DNA from: Elainella sp. Prado103
Lineage (GTDB): Bacteria > Cyanobacteriota > Cyanobacteriia > Elainellales > Elainellaceae
DNA: 42,293 nt
Assembly (NCBI GenBank): GCA_025454395.1
Contig: JALOOM010000044.1
Coordinates: 1 to 42,293 of the forward strand
Direction: 5' to 3'
Shown piece after piece: positions 25,373 to 33,893 of the stretch (position 1 is its first letter; each line of letters begins with the position of its first letter). The translations under genes and the position numbers were made by a program. The notes under the pieces are model-generated. The model was not told where the DNA came from. It worked only from the letters and a program-made list of their open reading frames with translations, and did no database searches.

Positions 25373-25912
25373 ATGTCACGTCAGAACTCTCTTCCGCTTC
25401 GTTGGTTGTCTACTGTAGCGATTGCGGGCTGTTTAACTGCGGGTTTTATCCCCTTCGCTCAGGCCCAGGGGCTGCCGGGATTCACGATCTTTAGCGGGGT
25501 GGAACGAGAAAACCAACTGAGCTGGCGGATGGATTTTGATGGCGAACCCGGTAGGCGGGATCGCTATCGTCTCAGAATTCCTGCCAAAAAAATGGAATTT
25601 GCGGTTGAGCAGTTTTCAATTACCTATCCAGATACCTATCGGGGGCAATTTGATCCAGAAGCGGTGGAAGTCAAAGTGGATGGAGATGAAGTTTCCCTGG
25701 ATGAAGTTACCTGGGATCCAGAAAATCGCATTATTGAAATTTATCCTCAGCAGCCTGTTCCGGCAGATACCCGTGTAGAAATTGTGCTGTCAGAAGTCCG
25801 CAATCCAACGCGAATTGGTACCCACTACTTCAATGCAATGGTACGATCGCCGGGAGATTTGCCACTCATGCGCTACGTTGGTACCTGGATTTTAACCATT
25901 GGGCGACGGTAA
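25373..25912 (+). CDS. DUF2808 exported protein
   Basis: A 179-aa protein with a clear signal peptide (basic SRQNSLPLRW, a hydrophobic core, cleavage after AQA near residue 31). The mature part is a beta-rich domain with the DUF2808 signs: DRYRLRIPAKKMEFAVEQF, TYPDTYRGQFDP and a C-terminal PLMRYVGTWILTIG. Function is unknown; the family is largely cyanobacterial. AAGGGA precedes ATG 25373. An imperfect hairpin (CCAAAGTG / CACTTGG) follows the stop without a T-run. Confidence 0.85.
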   Translation: MSRQNSLPLRWLSTVAIAGCLTAGFIPFAQAQGLPGFTIFSGVERENQLSWRMDFDGEPGRRDRYRLRIPAKKMEFAVEQFSITYPDTYRGQFDPEAVEVKVDGDEVSLDEVTWDPENRIIEIYPQQPVPADTRVEIVLSEVRNPTRIGTHYFNAMVRSPGDLPLMRYVGTWILTIGRR

Positions 25913-26000
25913 TTACCAAAGTGGTTAAACACTTGGATCGCAAAGCACTAGCTTGATTCCAGACAAAACCGGATCTCTAGATAGCAGTGTTCAGAACCTC

Positions 26001-26045
26001 TCCAACTTGCTATGATGATAGACTGTGGCTTTTTTTGAAGTTGGA
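26001..26045 (+). promoter_or_regulatory. Probable rpmH promoter inside an inverted repeat
   Basis: TGCTATGAT (26009-26016) is a good extended -10 element, 40 bp before the rpmH ATG; a -35 near 25989-25994 (GTTCAG) is weak. The -10 lies within the loop of a perfect 8-bp inverted repeat (TCCAACTT 26001-26008, AAGTTGGA 26038-26045). GGAG at the end of the repeat may serve as the rpmH ribosome-binding site. Confidence 0.45.
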
Positions 26046-26055
26046 GTAGGCATTT

Positions 26056-26196
26056 ATGACCAAGCGGACGCTGGAAGGAACAAGCCGTAAGCGCAGAAGA
26101 ACCTCCGGATTTCGAGCCCGGATGCGCACCAAAAATGGACAGCAAGTCATCAAAGCGCGTCGTCGTAAAGGGCGGGCCAGGCTTTCTGTATCGTAA
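26056..26196 (+). CDS. rpmH: 50S ribosomal protein L34
   Basis: A 46-aa, very basic protein of the large ribosomal subunit. The sequence starts [20 protein letters not shown] and ends with the conserved [12 protein letters not shown]. It is complete. It heads the conserved cluster rpmH-rnpA-(PH)-yidC-jag. Confidence 0.97.
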   Translation: MTKRTLEGTSRKRRRTSGFRARMRTKNGQQVIKARRRKGRARLSVS

Positions 26197-26208
26197 GGCA
26201 TCAACATC

Positions 26209-26622
26209 GTGGCGTTGCCTAAAGTGAATCGGCTCAGGCATCGACAGGAGTTCAATGCAATCTATCAGTCCGGTTTGCGACGGTCTACCTCGAATTTAAC
26301 GCTGAGAGCCTGGCATCCGGTGAAGCGATTGAAGCAGGCAAAATCCCCGCAACTCGATCCGGAAAATAACTTGGGAACGGAATCTGGTTTTCCACCCCGA
26401 ATTGGTATCTCGATTAGCCAGAAAGTCAGTAAGCGGGCGGTTGTCCGCAATCGAATTAAGCGTCAAATTCGGGCTGTCTTGCAGCAGTTGTTACCCCAAA
26501 TTGCACCCGGCTGGCAGTTGGTGATTGTCGTAAAGCCAAATGCGACTCAGTGCGGTTACGAACAATTTCTGCAAGAATTAAAGCAGCTATTGATCAGTGC
26601 CGAGGTTATCAATGGGCATTAA
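26209..26622 (+). CDS. rnpA: Ribonuclease P protein component
   Basis: A 137-aa basic protein that assists the RNase P RNA in maturing tRNA 5' ends. Seen: RLRHRQEFNAIYQSG, and the RNR signature SKRAVVRNRIKRQIRAVL. An insertion of about 20 residues (KQAKSPQLDPENNLGTES) sits before the IGISISQKV strand. The start codon is GTG 26209, 12 bp after the rpmH stop; no upstream ATG fits. Its 3' end overlaps the PH-domain gene by 11 bp. Confidence 0.96.
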   Translation: MALPKVNRLRHRQEFNAIYQSGLRRSTSNLTLRAWHPVKRLKQAKSPQLDPENNLGTESGFPPRIGISISQKVSKRAVVRNRIKRQIRAVLQQLLPQIAPGWQLVIVVKPNATQCGYEQFLQELKQLLISAEVINGH

Positions 26623-27007
26623 GGAAGAGGTTTATTACGAGGGCGCTCCCCATATCGGGGACTTGATCATTAATATCCTGTTAGGGTTCACGGTGATCTG
26701 TTTGCCACTCACGGTTGGTGCGATCGTTCGAGCTTTGTGGCTGCGATATCGCATTACCGATCGACGCATCTCGGTCATTGGTGGCTGGATGGGACGAGAT
26801 CAGGCTGATGTCGTCTATGCGGATATTACCAAAGTGGTTACAGTGCCACGCGGACTGGGAGCCTGGGGCGATATGGTGCTTTTTCTCAAGGATGGCAGCA
26901 AAATTGAAATGCGGGCTGTTCCAAAGTTTCGCGATCTGTACAATTACATCAATCAAAAGCTTTCGATCAGAGCGCAACAGGCGAGTGGATCGATCGGCAC
27001 CAATTAG
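26612..27007 (+). CDS. PH-domain (bPH2-like) membrane protein
   Basis: A 131-aa protein. Short N-terminus MGIKEEVYYEGAPH, one hydrophobic hairpin (about 14-42, LIINILLGFTVICLPLTVGA), then a small beta domain with WLRYRITDRRISVIGGW and DITKVVTVPRGLGAWGDMVL, typical of bacterial PH domains. Cyanobacteria keep this gene between rnpA and yidC, so a role in membrane insertion is possible but unproven. ATG 26612, inside the end of rnpA, is preferred over 26597. Confidence 0.85.
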   Translation: MGIKEEVYYEGAPHIGDLIINILLGFTVICLPLTVGAIVRALWLRYRITDRRISVIGGWMGRDQADVVYADITKVVTVPRGLGAWGDMVLFLKDGSKIEMRAVPKFRDLYNYINQKLSIRAQQASGSIGTN

Positions 27008-27160
27008 TTCCATCAGGTATCCCCTTCATCTCATCCGATTCCCTGCCTCGGGAAAAAGGCTCTTCTCCTGGGCAGGTGAGGGCAGATGCAACTGCCAGAG
27101 TGAGGTATGGGCAACTTGATCATTCGGTTGAAAACTCAGAGGACTAGGTAGACACAGCGC

Positions 27161-28459
27161 ATGGACTTTGGAGTCGGATTTCTTTCTAACAATGTAATGC
27201 TGCCGATCCTGGATTTCTTCTACGGGATCGTGCCCAGCTATGGTCTTGCCATCGTAGCTCTGACTTTAGTAATTCGGTTTGCGCTTTATCCTTTGAGTGC
27301 AGGCTCAATTCGGAGTATGCGCCGGATGCGAGTTGCTCAGCCGGTAATGCAGAAGCGCGTTAAAGAGGTGCAAGAGCGCTTTAAGGATGACCCTGCGAAA
27401 CAGCAAGAGGAGATGAGCAAGCTCTATAAAGAGTTTGGCAATCCACTGGCGGGCTGCTTTCCGGTGCTCCTCCAGATGCCGATCCTCTTCGCTCTCTTCG
27501 CAACCTTGAGAGGATCGCCGTTTTCCGACATCAATTACAACGTGAATTTGCAGATCCTGCCCCAGGAGCAGATCGAGCAGATTCAACCTCAAGCCTTTGT
27601 CACCAATCCACAGAATATCTACGTAGCCGATGGAGTTCACGCTCCGATTTCAGCGGTTTTGCCAGGTGGCAATCGGTTAGCAGTGGGCGAAAAAACGAAT
27701 ATTTTGTTCCAAACCTCGACTGGCAAGCCACTCAACGAATTCCTCAAAGAGTATCCGGAAACCGAGATTCAACCCCATTGGCAAATTACCAAAGGTGACG
27801 ATCTAATTCGAGTGGATGAGCAGGGCTATCTGGAAGCACTGGCTCCAGGAGAGGTCACCATCCAGGGCACTGTGCCTGGGCTGGCTGCTAACAAAGGCTT
27901 CTTGTTTATCAAGGCCTTGGGGCGAGTTGGTGCGATGGGTGAGAATGGTCAGATTAACTGGGATATTCTCGGAATGGTGCTGTTCTTCGGTGTCAGCCTT
28001 TATGTTAACCAGTTACTCTCTGGGCAGGGGCCAAGTGCGAATGCCAATCCTCAGCAGGCAGCCGTGAATCGGTTTACGCCAATTATTTTCTCTGGGATGT
28101 TTTTGTTTTTCCCGTTGCCAGCCGGGGTACTGATGTATATGGTGATTGCCAATGTGTTTCAGACCCTGCAAACCTATATTTTGTCAAGGGAACCCCTGCC
28201 GGAAAACTTGCAGAAAATTGTTGATGAGCAGGAAAAGCAAAACAGTGGGGATAGCCGAGCAGCATTACCGTTTGAGCCAGTGAAGTCTAAAAAAGAAGCT
28301 GAGGCAAAACCTGAAGCGAAAACTGAGCCTAAGTCAACTGCTAAACAGAGTAAACCCGCTAGTAAATCAGCAACGAGTAAGCCTACAACCAGTAAAGCGA
28401 CTTCTAAACCAGCAACTCCCAAAGATGCAGACCGTCCAAATACCAAGAAAAAAGGTTGA
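27161..28459 (+). CDS. yidC: Membrane protein insertase YidC/Oxa1/Alb3
   Basis: A 432-aa insertase for thylakoid and plasma-membrane proteins. The N-terminal helix [20 protein letters not shown] carries the groove arginine Arg39. The cytoplasmic hairpin (50-95, [27 protein letters not shown] in part) and the [20 protein letters not shown] helix follow. Residues about 121-265 are an extra luminal or periplasmic insertion whose end ([20 protein letters not shown]) looks like a Big2 Ig-like repeat. The last helices ([20 protein letters not shown]) and a Lys/Thr/Pro-rich tail (351-432) end the protein. Its stop shares a base with the jag start (TGATG). Confidence 0.97.
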   Translation: MDFGVGFLSNNVMLPILDFFYGIVPSYGLAIVALTLVIRFALYPLSAGSIRSMRRMRVAQPVMQKRVKEVQERFKDDPAKQQEEMSKLYKEFGNPLAGCFPVLLQMPILFALFATLRGSPFSDINYNVNLQILPQEQIEQIQPQAFVTNPQNIYVADGVHAPISAVLPGGNRLAVGEKTNILFQTSTGKPLNEFLKEYPETEIQPHWQITKGDDLIRVDEQGYLEALAPGEVTIQGTVPGLAANKGFLFIKALGRVGAMGENGQINWDILGMVLFFGVSLYVNQLLSGQGPSANANPQQAAVNRFTPIIFSGMFLFFPLPAGVLMYMVIANVFQTLQTYILSREPLPENLQKIVDEQEKQNSGDSRAALPFEPVKSKKEAEAKPEAKTEPKSTAKQSKPASKSATSKPTTSKATSKPATPKDADRPNTKKKG

Positions 28460-28983
28460 TGCTGCGCATGGATGAACAGCAGATGCAACAAGGGCAGAAA
28501 TGGCTGGCAGAAATGCTGGAAATTGCAGGTCTGTCTACTCAAGTGACTGTTGACCAGAGTCAATCTGGGTTGGATGGAAGTTGTTGGTTGACGATCGATG
28601 ATGCTGAGCTGACAGCCGAACAGGTGAGAATCCTGACCGGAGAGCAGGGTGGTGTGCTAGATGCCATGCAATACTTGGCAAACACTATCCTGAATATTGG
28701 GCATGGTGAGGCAGAACAGACCGCCTACACAATTGAGTTAGCTGGCTATCGGGTGAGACGGCAGCAAGAGTTGCAGGAGTTGGCTGAAGCTGCTGTGCAA
28801 CATGTTCGCGGAACGGGCGAAGAGTACGAACTGATCTCCCTTTCCTCGGCTGAACGCCGCCAGGTGCATACCTACCTTAAGAGCTACGAAGACCTTGAAA
28901 CCTATAGCCGGGGTAAGGAACCCGATCGCCGCCTTGTTGTCAAGTTGGCCGGAGAGGACGAGTTGGATGATCCGCTATCCTAA
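28459..28983 (+). CDS. jag: Jag/SpoIIIJ-associated KH-R3H RNA-binding protein
   Basis: A 174-aa cytoplasmic protein, partner of yidC in gene order throughout bacteria. The KH-like domain (about 40-95, LTGEQGGVLDAMQYLAN) is followed by an R3H domain with LSSAERRQVHTYLKSYEDLETYSRGKEPDRRLVV. The N-terminal Jag domain is short. The start overlaps the yidC stop by one base, so translation is coupled; ATG 28468 is an alternative start. Confidence 0.93.
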   Translation: MLRMDEQQMQQGQKWLAEMLEIAGLSTQVTVDQSQSGLDGSCWLTIDDAELTAEQVRILTGEQGGVLDAMQYLANTILNIGHGEAEQTAYTIELAGYRVRRQQELQELAEAAVQHVRGTGEEYELISLSSAERRQVHTYLKSYEDLETYSRGKEPDRRLVVKLAGEDELDDPLS

Positions 28984-29045
28984 CAGCCAGTCCTGAGGAA
29001 AGGATGACAGGCAGGACGATAGGGAGATGTTTTGGAAGGAGCGTT

Positions 29046-29552
29046 ATGGCGGCTATCTATATTCCTCAGTTGGTCAGATCGCCAGAGCAGACCGAGCGGG
29101 TTCCTGTCAATGATTACTTGCCCGATCTGCTCACTTTAACCCCGGTTCAGGGAGAAGTGCGGGTCACTCACCATGGCAACTATCTTGAAGTTGAAGGTCA
29201 TGCTGAGTCGATTGTCACTTTAAGTTGCGATCGATGCTTACAGCAATATAATCATCGAATTGTGGTGGATACTGCGGAACTGATTTGGTTGGAAAAACCC
29301 GAACCAGACCCAGAGCCTGACCTACTAGAACGGGAAATCGCCTTCGAGGATCTGGTCGAAACGCTCGATCCGGAAGGCTACTTTCAACCGCTGGAATGGC
29401 TGTACGAGCAATTTTGTTTGGCGATGCCACCCCGTCAACTTTGCGATCCCCAATGTCGAGGCATTCAGGTAGAAGATGCCCCTGCCCCATCGCAACCGAT
29501 CGATCAACGCTGGAACTCCCTGCAATCGCTGCGCGACCATTGGCAGAACTAG
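29046..29552 (+). CDS. DUF177 (YceD-like) protein
   Basis: A 168-aa acidic protein from ATG 29046, preceded by GGAAGGAG at ideal spacing; the longer frame to 29004 is rejected. Typical signs: LEVEGHAESIVTLSCDRCLQQYNH, the acidic middle and LCDPQCRG, giving two CxxC-like cysteine pairs that may bind metal. In plants and bacteria the family is linked to 23S rRNA accumulation and large-subunit maturation. It belongs to the same run as yidC and jag. Confidence 0.9.
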   Translation: MAAIYIPQLVRSPEQTERVPVNDYLPDLLTLTPVQGEVRVTHHGNYLEVEGHAESIVTLSCDRCLQQYNHRIVVDTAELIWLEKPEPDPEPDLLEREIAFEDLVETLDPEGYFQPLEWLYEQFCLAMPPRQLCDPQCRGIQVEDAPAPSQPIDQRWNSLQSLRDHWQN

Positions 29553-29663
29553 CATCCCAGACTCAACACAATAGTAAATATCAATACTTTCTGGCTGATA
29601 GCTGTTGTCGGTTGCTCCATGAAGTGATAGGTAATAGAAAGTTACCCTTGGAAATCTTGTGTC

Positions 29664-31163
29664 ATGAGCTTTAGCGACGAGTTTGAGCTGCTGCTTCGCG
29701 CCCGTTATCCATTAGTTTATATTCCGACTCGTGAAGAGGAACGGGTTGAAGCTGCCATTACTCACTGTGCTAAACAGCAAGGTAACCGAGGGGTCTACGT
29801 TTGGGACTTTGTTGATGGTTATCAAGGCAACCCCAATGATGCAGGGTTTGGACGACGGAACCCGCTGCAAGCCTTAGAGTTCGTTGAAAAGTTGCCTGCT
29901 ACTGTGCCAGCCGTATTTGTGTTGCGTGACTATCACCGTTTCCTGGAAGATGTTGCCATTTCGCGAAAGCTGCGTAACTTGGCGCGCCTACTGAAGGCTC
30001 AGCCCAAAAATATTGTGATAGTCTCGCCTCAGATCACGATCCCAGATGATCTGAGTGAAGCCCTGACGATTTTAGAATTTCCGCTGCCTAGTTTAACTGA
30101 GATTCGCGCTGAGGTTGAGCGTCTATTATCTGCCACTGCCCAATCCCTCGACAGTAAGTTGCTGGACGAATTGGTGCGTTCCTGCCAAGGTCTATCGATG
30201 GAGCGGATCCGGCGAGTTTTGGCGAAGGGGATTGCGATCCATGGATCGCTTCAACTGGAGGATGTCGAATTGATCTTGGCAGAAAAGCGCCAGACGATTC
30301 GACAAACCCAAATTCTTGATTTTTATCCTGCGACCGAACGCATCTCTGATATTGGTGGATTGGATAACCTGAAAGACTGGTTGTTGCGGCGCGGTGGAGC
30401 TTTCTCCGAGCGGGCCCGCCAATATGGCTTGCCTCATCCCAGAGGTCTGTTGTTAGTAGGCATTCAGGGTACGGGCAAATCTTTGACTGCTAAAGCAATC
30501 GCCCATCATTGGCATTTGCCCTTACTGCGATTAGATGTCGGGCGGTTATTCGCCGGATTGGTCGGAGAATCAGAATCTCGTACCCGCCAGATGATTCAGC
30601 TTGCCGAAGCGCTGGCTCCCTGCGTACTCTGGATCGATGAAATCGATAAAGCCTTTGCCGGTATTGATGGACGAGGGGACTCTGGTACGACCAGCCGTGT
30701 ATTTGGCACATTTATCACTTGGCTAGCGGAAAAATCTTCTCCTGTGTTTGTGGTCGCAACGGCCAACAATATTCAGGCCTTGCCTCCAGAAATGCTAAGA
30801 CGAGGAAGATTCGACGAGATCTTTTTTGTCGGGTTACCCAGCCAAGAGGAACGACGATCCATTTTTGCAGTTCATCTGTTGCGCCTCCGCCCCCATAATT
30901 TGCAATCTTTCGACCTGGATCGGTTAGCCTACGAAACCCCAGATTTCTCAGGGGCAGAAATTGAGCAGATGTTAATTGAAGCGATGCATCTGGGATTTAG
31001 CCAGAATCGCGATTTCACGACGCAAGATATTCTAGAAGCGGCCAGTCAGCTTATTCCTCTGGCCCGAACTGCTCAAGATCAAATTCAGCTATTGCAAGAC
31101 TGGGCCACCGCCGGTCGGGTACGGTTGGCTTCTCGGCAAGCAAATCTGACTAGCAGAATTTGA
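29664..31163 (+). CDS. ycf46: Ycf46-type AAA ATPase
   Basis: A 499-aa AAA protein. The N-terminal domain (1-230, MSFSDEFELLLRARYPLVYI) is family specific. The AAA module has Walker A GIQGTGKS at about 266-273, Walker B LWIDEID at about 322-328, an arginine-finger region (EMLRRGRFDEIFFVGLP) and the lid helix. The gene is kept in many chloroplast genomes of algae and in cyanobacteria, and has been tied to CO2/bicarbonate acclimation. It follows the DUF177 gene on the same strand. Confidence 0.93.
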   Translation: MSFSDEFELLLRARYPLVYIPTREEERVEAAITHCAKQQGNRGVYVWDFVDGYQGNPNDAGFGRRNPLQALEFVEKLPATVPAVFVLRDYHRFLEDVAISRKLRNLARLLKAQPKNIVIVSPQITIPDDLSEALTILEFPLPSLTEIRAEVERLLSATAQSLDSKLLDELVRSCQGLSMERIRRVLAKGIAIHGSLQLEDVELILAEKRQTIRQTQILDFYPATERISDIGGLDNLKDWLLRRGGAFSERARQYGLPHPRGLLLVGIQGTGKSLTAKAIAHHWHLPLLRLDVGRLFAGLVGESESRTRQMIQLAEALAPCVLWIDEIDKAFAGIDGRGDSGTTSRVFGTFITWLAEKSSPVFVVATANNIQALPPEMLRRGRFDEIFFVGLPSQEERRSIFAVHLLRLRPHNLQSFDLDRLAYETPDFSGAEIEQMLIEAMHLGFSQNRDFTTQDILEAASQLIPLARTAQDQIQLLQDWATAGRVRLASRQANLTSRI

Positions 31164-31206
31164 GTGAAGTCTCTACAATGAGGAGTCCCGATCGAGTCAA
31201 CGCAAT

Positions 31207-31674
31207 ATGACGATGAGTTTGTCTGGGGTTTTTCGGTTTATCCTGGGTTTTTTGCTGGCGATCGCCCTCTTATTTTTAGCGGGAGCAGGCTTAACCCGCT
31301 ATATGCTGGCTCGATTAGCCACACCGCCGCCGCGCCCTAATTTCCCCAACGATCCTTCTCCTACCGCGGTGACCAGTCCTGCTGCAAGCCCTCCAGTGAA
31401 TGGGGCTGCTTCTCCTGTGCCTAGTCCGGCCACGCCCCCCACGCCTGCCCCTAGTCCCTCTCCAACAGCAGGGTTTCAGGCTCGTGTGATTCAACCGATC
31501 GGGCTAATTGTCCGCAATGAACCGAATGTAGATGCGGCTCAGGTGGGTAGCATTGAGTTCAATCAAGAATTGACCGTTCTGGAAGAGAATGCCGATGGTA
31601 GCTGGCAGAAGGTACGTTTGTCGAATGGCACAGAAGGCTGGGTTAGAGGTGGGAATACAGAGCAGATGAATTAA
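31207..31674 (+). CDS. Membrane-anchored SH3b-domain protein
   Basis: A 155-aa protein. One N-terminal membrane helix (8-30), a Pro/Ser/Ala-rich linker (35-90) and a bacterial SH3 domain (about 95-150, VIQPIGLIVRNEPNVDAAQV ... SWQKVRLSNGTEGWVRG). Such proteins usually bind peptidoglycan or peptides on the outer face. It starts 44 bp after ycf46 and may share its transcript. Confidence 0.85.
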   Translation: MTMSLSGVFRFILGFLLAIALLFLAGAGLTRYMLARLATPPPRPNFPNDPSPTAVTSPAASPPVNGAASPVPSPATPPTPAPSPSPTAGFQARVIQPIGLIVRNEPNVDAAQVGSIEFNQELTVLEENADGSWQKVRLSNGTEGWVRGGNTEQMN

Positions 31675-31942
31675 AAAAGGGAGCAAGCCTTTAGGAGATG
31701 CCTCGCCACAGGTGATATCACAGACGATCAGGCGATCATTAGATTTCAATTGCTTTACATTTTTTGCGCAGTTTAATTAAGAAGTTTGAGCAAACCTTAA
31801 CCTTGGTTACAAGATAGCCTGTGCAATTTATTTCTTTGAGGCTTCGATGGTAGTTTGATGAGAAGGATTTTAGTGCCTTCAGGGTTGGCGTTATTTAACT
31901 TCTTTTCAAGACTCATCTTTTCAACACTCATCGTAAGTCAGC

Positions 31943-32113
31943 ATGTATAACAAAGATACTAAGAAAGATTGGCTGGTGGCTTCTGTAACCGCAGGTATAG
32001 GAGCGGGTATTCCTGCTTATATTGCAGTCCTGCAAGGTCAAAACCCTCTGATTGCCATTGCGATTACAGGCTTAGCGGTTGCTCTAGCGCTAGTGATCGA
32101 TCATTTTTGGTAA
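31943..32113 (+). CDS. Small hydrophobic protein (56 aa)
   Basis: An open frame of 56 codons from ATG 31943 to TAA 32113. It begins MYNKDTKKDWLVASVTAGIG and carries two hydrophobic stretches (about 10-31 and 33-53), ending VIDHFW. Charged residues occur only at the ends, as in a two-helix membrane peptide. The composition, uninterrupted frame and isolated position argue for a real gene. Function unknown. The ribosome-binding site is weak (GTAAG). Confidence 0.65.
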   Translation: MYNKDTKKDWLVASVTAGIGAGIPAYIAVLQGQNPLIAIAITGLAVALALVIDHFW

Positions 32114-32136
32114 TGATTACTTGCAACTACAGCCAC

Positions 32137-32192
32137 GAATATACAGCCATGAATATTTAGTCATGAATATACAGTCATGAATATTTAGGCTA
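32137..32192. repeat. Four 14-bp tandem repeats
   Basis: GAATATTTAGTCAT and variants (GAATATACAGCCAT and others) start at 32137, 32151, 32165 and 32179, exactly 14 bp apart. They lie 24 bp after the small hydrophobic gene. Confidence 0.85.
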
Positions 32193-32198
32193 AGGCAG

Positions 32199-32212
32199 GG
32201 GGCTTAAGCCCC
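32199..32212. terminator. Perfect palindrome GGGGCTTAAGCCCC, terminator-like
   Basis: A 14-bp perfect palindrome that can form a 5-bp GC stem with a TTAA loop, followed by TTGTTGATTCT. It could end the transcript of the 56-aa gene; the T-run is weak. It may instead be a dispersed repeat end. Confidence 0.35.
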
Positions 32213-32314
32213 TTGTTGATTCTGACCTCCGCAACGATAACCGGCATATCAGTGGCGCGTTCTTGATGTCATCTCGACATAGCTACCACGATACATTCAA
32301 ATAAACCTCATGGT

Positions 32315-32362
32315 TTCCTGAGCCTAACTTTTCCTGAGCCCAGCTTTTCTTGAGCCTAACTT
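32315..32362. repeat. Three 16-bp tandem repeats
   Basis: TTCCTGAGCCTAACTT, TTCCTGAGCCCAGCTT and TTCTTGAGCCTAACTT are adjacent, with two mismatches in the second copy and one in the third. Confidence 0.85.
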
Positions 32363-32446
32363 ACCTGCCCACTTGATTTAGCCTCAACAATAATTGAGCT
32401 TGCAAGCTCATCAACTTGCAAGCTGGCTGACTATCGATGCGACTGA

Positions 32447-33613
32447 CTATTTACTATCGATACTCAGTAATTCTACAATCGCTCGATGTTCTGCCGGGGG
32501 ATGCGCTGGCATGGTTTGGCGGGTATCTGTGATGAGCCAGTCAAGGGCTGCCGCTTGCACATCGATCGCGGCTCCAGTTTTGTCCACGCAGTAGCGTCCA
32601 AACACAAGCTTGTCAACAAGACGCACGCCTGCACCCAACCGCGAGTATTCAAAAATCACGCTATTGTCTACAGTTGCATTACTACAAATATGACAGCTTG
32701 GGCCGATCATTGATGGGCCGACAATTGTTGCTCCATCTTCAATTCGTGTCATGCCACCAATATAGACAGGCCCTTGAATATTGACCTTATCCCAATTAAC
32801 TGCAACATTCAGTCCAGTATAGATACCTGGCGCAACTTCATGCCCAGGAATTTGTACATTTTTCACGTTCCCTAATAGTACATCTCGAATTGCTTGCCAA
32901 TAATCAGGAACTTTACCAATATCGACCCACTCAAAGTCCATCGCAATGCTATAAAAGGGAGCATTCTCTTCTACTAATTTTGGGAATAGTTGTCCGCCAA
33001 TGTCGTACTCTACGCCAGAAGGAATGTATTTGAAGATTTCTGGTTCAAAAATGTAAATCCCGGTGTTGATATTGGTACTTAGCGCTTCTTCAACCGAGGG
33101 TTTTTCCTGAAATGTTTTAATTCGCCCATCTGCATCGGTTACCACCACCCCATAGCTTGGGACTTCTTCGCGGGGCACAGTTTTGGTAATGACCGTGGCG
33201 ATCGCTCCCTTCGCTCGATGTTGTCGTACTGCCTCAGTTAAATCGAGATCGATCAGTGCATCTCCACATAGGACGACGAAGGTATCATCGAAAAAAGGCG
33301 AGAAGTCTTGAATGCGGCGCATCCCACCGGCAGAACCCAGGGCTTCACCGACTAGCTCACCGTCTACAATGCGGCCTTCAAAAGAATAGGCAATTTCGAC
33401 ACCGAACCGCTGACCATCACGGAAATAGCTTTCGATCTCAGTTGCTAAGTGGCTCACATTGACCATAATTTGATCAAAGCCATGCTGTCGCAGAAGTTCC
33501 AATAGGAATTCCATCACGGGCTTTTGTAGGATCGGAATCATCGGCTTTGGGATGGTATAGGTGATGGGGCGAACCCGTGTTCCTTTACCAGCCGCCAAAA
33601 TCATGGCTTTCAT
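32447..33613 (-). CDS. Nucleotidyltransferase, mannose-1-phosphate guanylyltransferase-like
   Basis: A 388-aa sugar-nucleotide pyrophosphorylase. The N-terminal Rossmann-like domain starts MKAMILAAGKGTRVRPITYT (nucleotide-binding loop), with LCGDALIDLDL (metal Asp), FQEKP and the INTGIYIFEPE motif. After about residue 255 comes a left-handed beta-helix of hexapeptide repeats (IQGPVYIGGMTRIEDGATIV). The layout matches cyanobacterial GDP-mannose/glucose-1-phosphate transferases used for exopolysaccharide and glycosylation. Substrate choice (Man-1-P, Glc-1-P) is not certain from sequence. Confidence 0.9.
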   Translation of the reverse strand: MKAMILAAGKGTRVRPITYTIPKPMIPILQKPVMEFLLELLRQHGFDQIMVNVSHLATEIESYFRDGQRFGVEIAYSFEGRIVDGELVGEALGSAGGMRRIQDFSPFFDDTFVVLCGDALIDLDLTEAVRQHRAKGAIATVITKTVPREEVPSYGVVVTDADGRIKTFQEKPSVEEALSTNINTGIYIFEPEIFKYIPSGVEYDIGGQLFPKLVEENAPFYSIAMDFEWVDIGKVPDYWQAIRDVLLGNVKNVQIPGHEVAPGIYTGLNVAVNWDKVNIQGPVYIGGMTRIEDGATIVGPSMIGPSCHICSNATVDNSVIFEYSRLGAGVRLVDKLVFGRYCVDKTGAAIDVQAAALDWLITDTRQTMPAHPPAEHRAIVELLSIDSK

Positions 33614-33893
33614 AAACTTCTAGTCCTCTAAAACCTGAGCTACTGATGCTGGGAGATGCACTGCACAATCTCTAGAAGATCATGCAGATAGCTTTTTCCA
33701 GTTTTTCATAATCCACCTCAAAGATCAGGCAACCCAAGGTATTTTTGCAGAAATTACATCGAAACTGAGGAGAGGTAGCTGATTCTCCATCATTTCCTCA
33801 AACTCAATCTCGAACTCAACCTTCAATTCAATCTGGCGCTTGAATCCAAGCTGGAAATCTGCTGAAAATCTGTTCCTGGAAACCCAATCTAGC

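Larger units (their letters stand above)
32114..32446. other. Repeat-rich gap between convergent genes
   Basis: It contains the 14-bp array, the palindrome and three 16-bp units (TTCCTGAGCCTAACTT and variants, starting at 32315, 32331 and 32347, through 32362). No further coding frame is supported. Confidence 0.6.
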
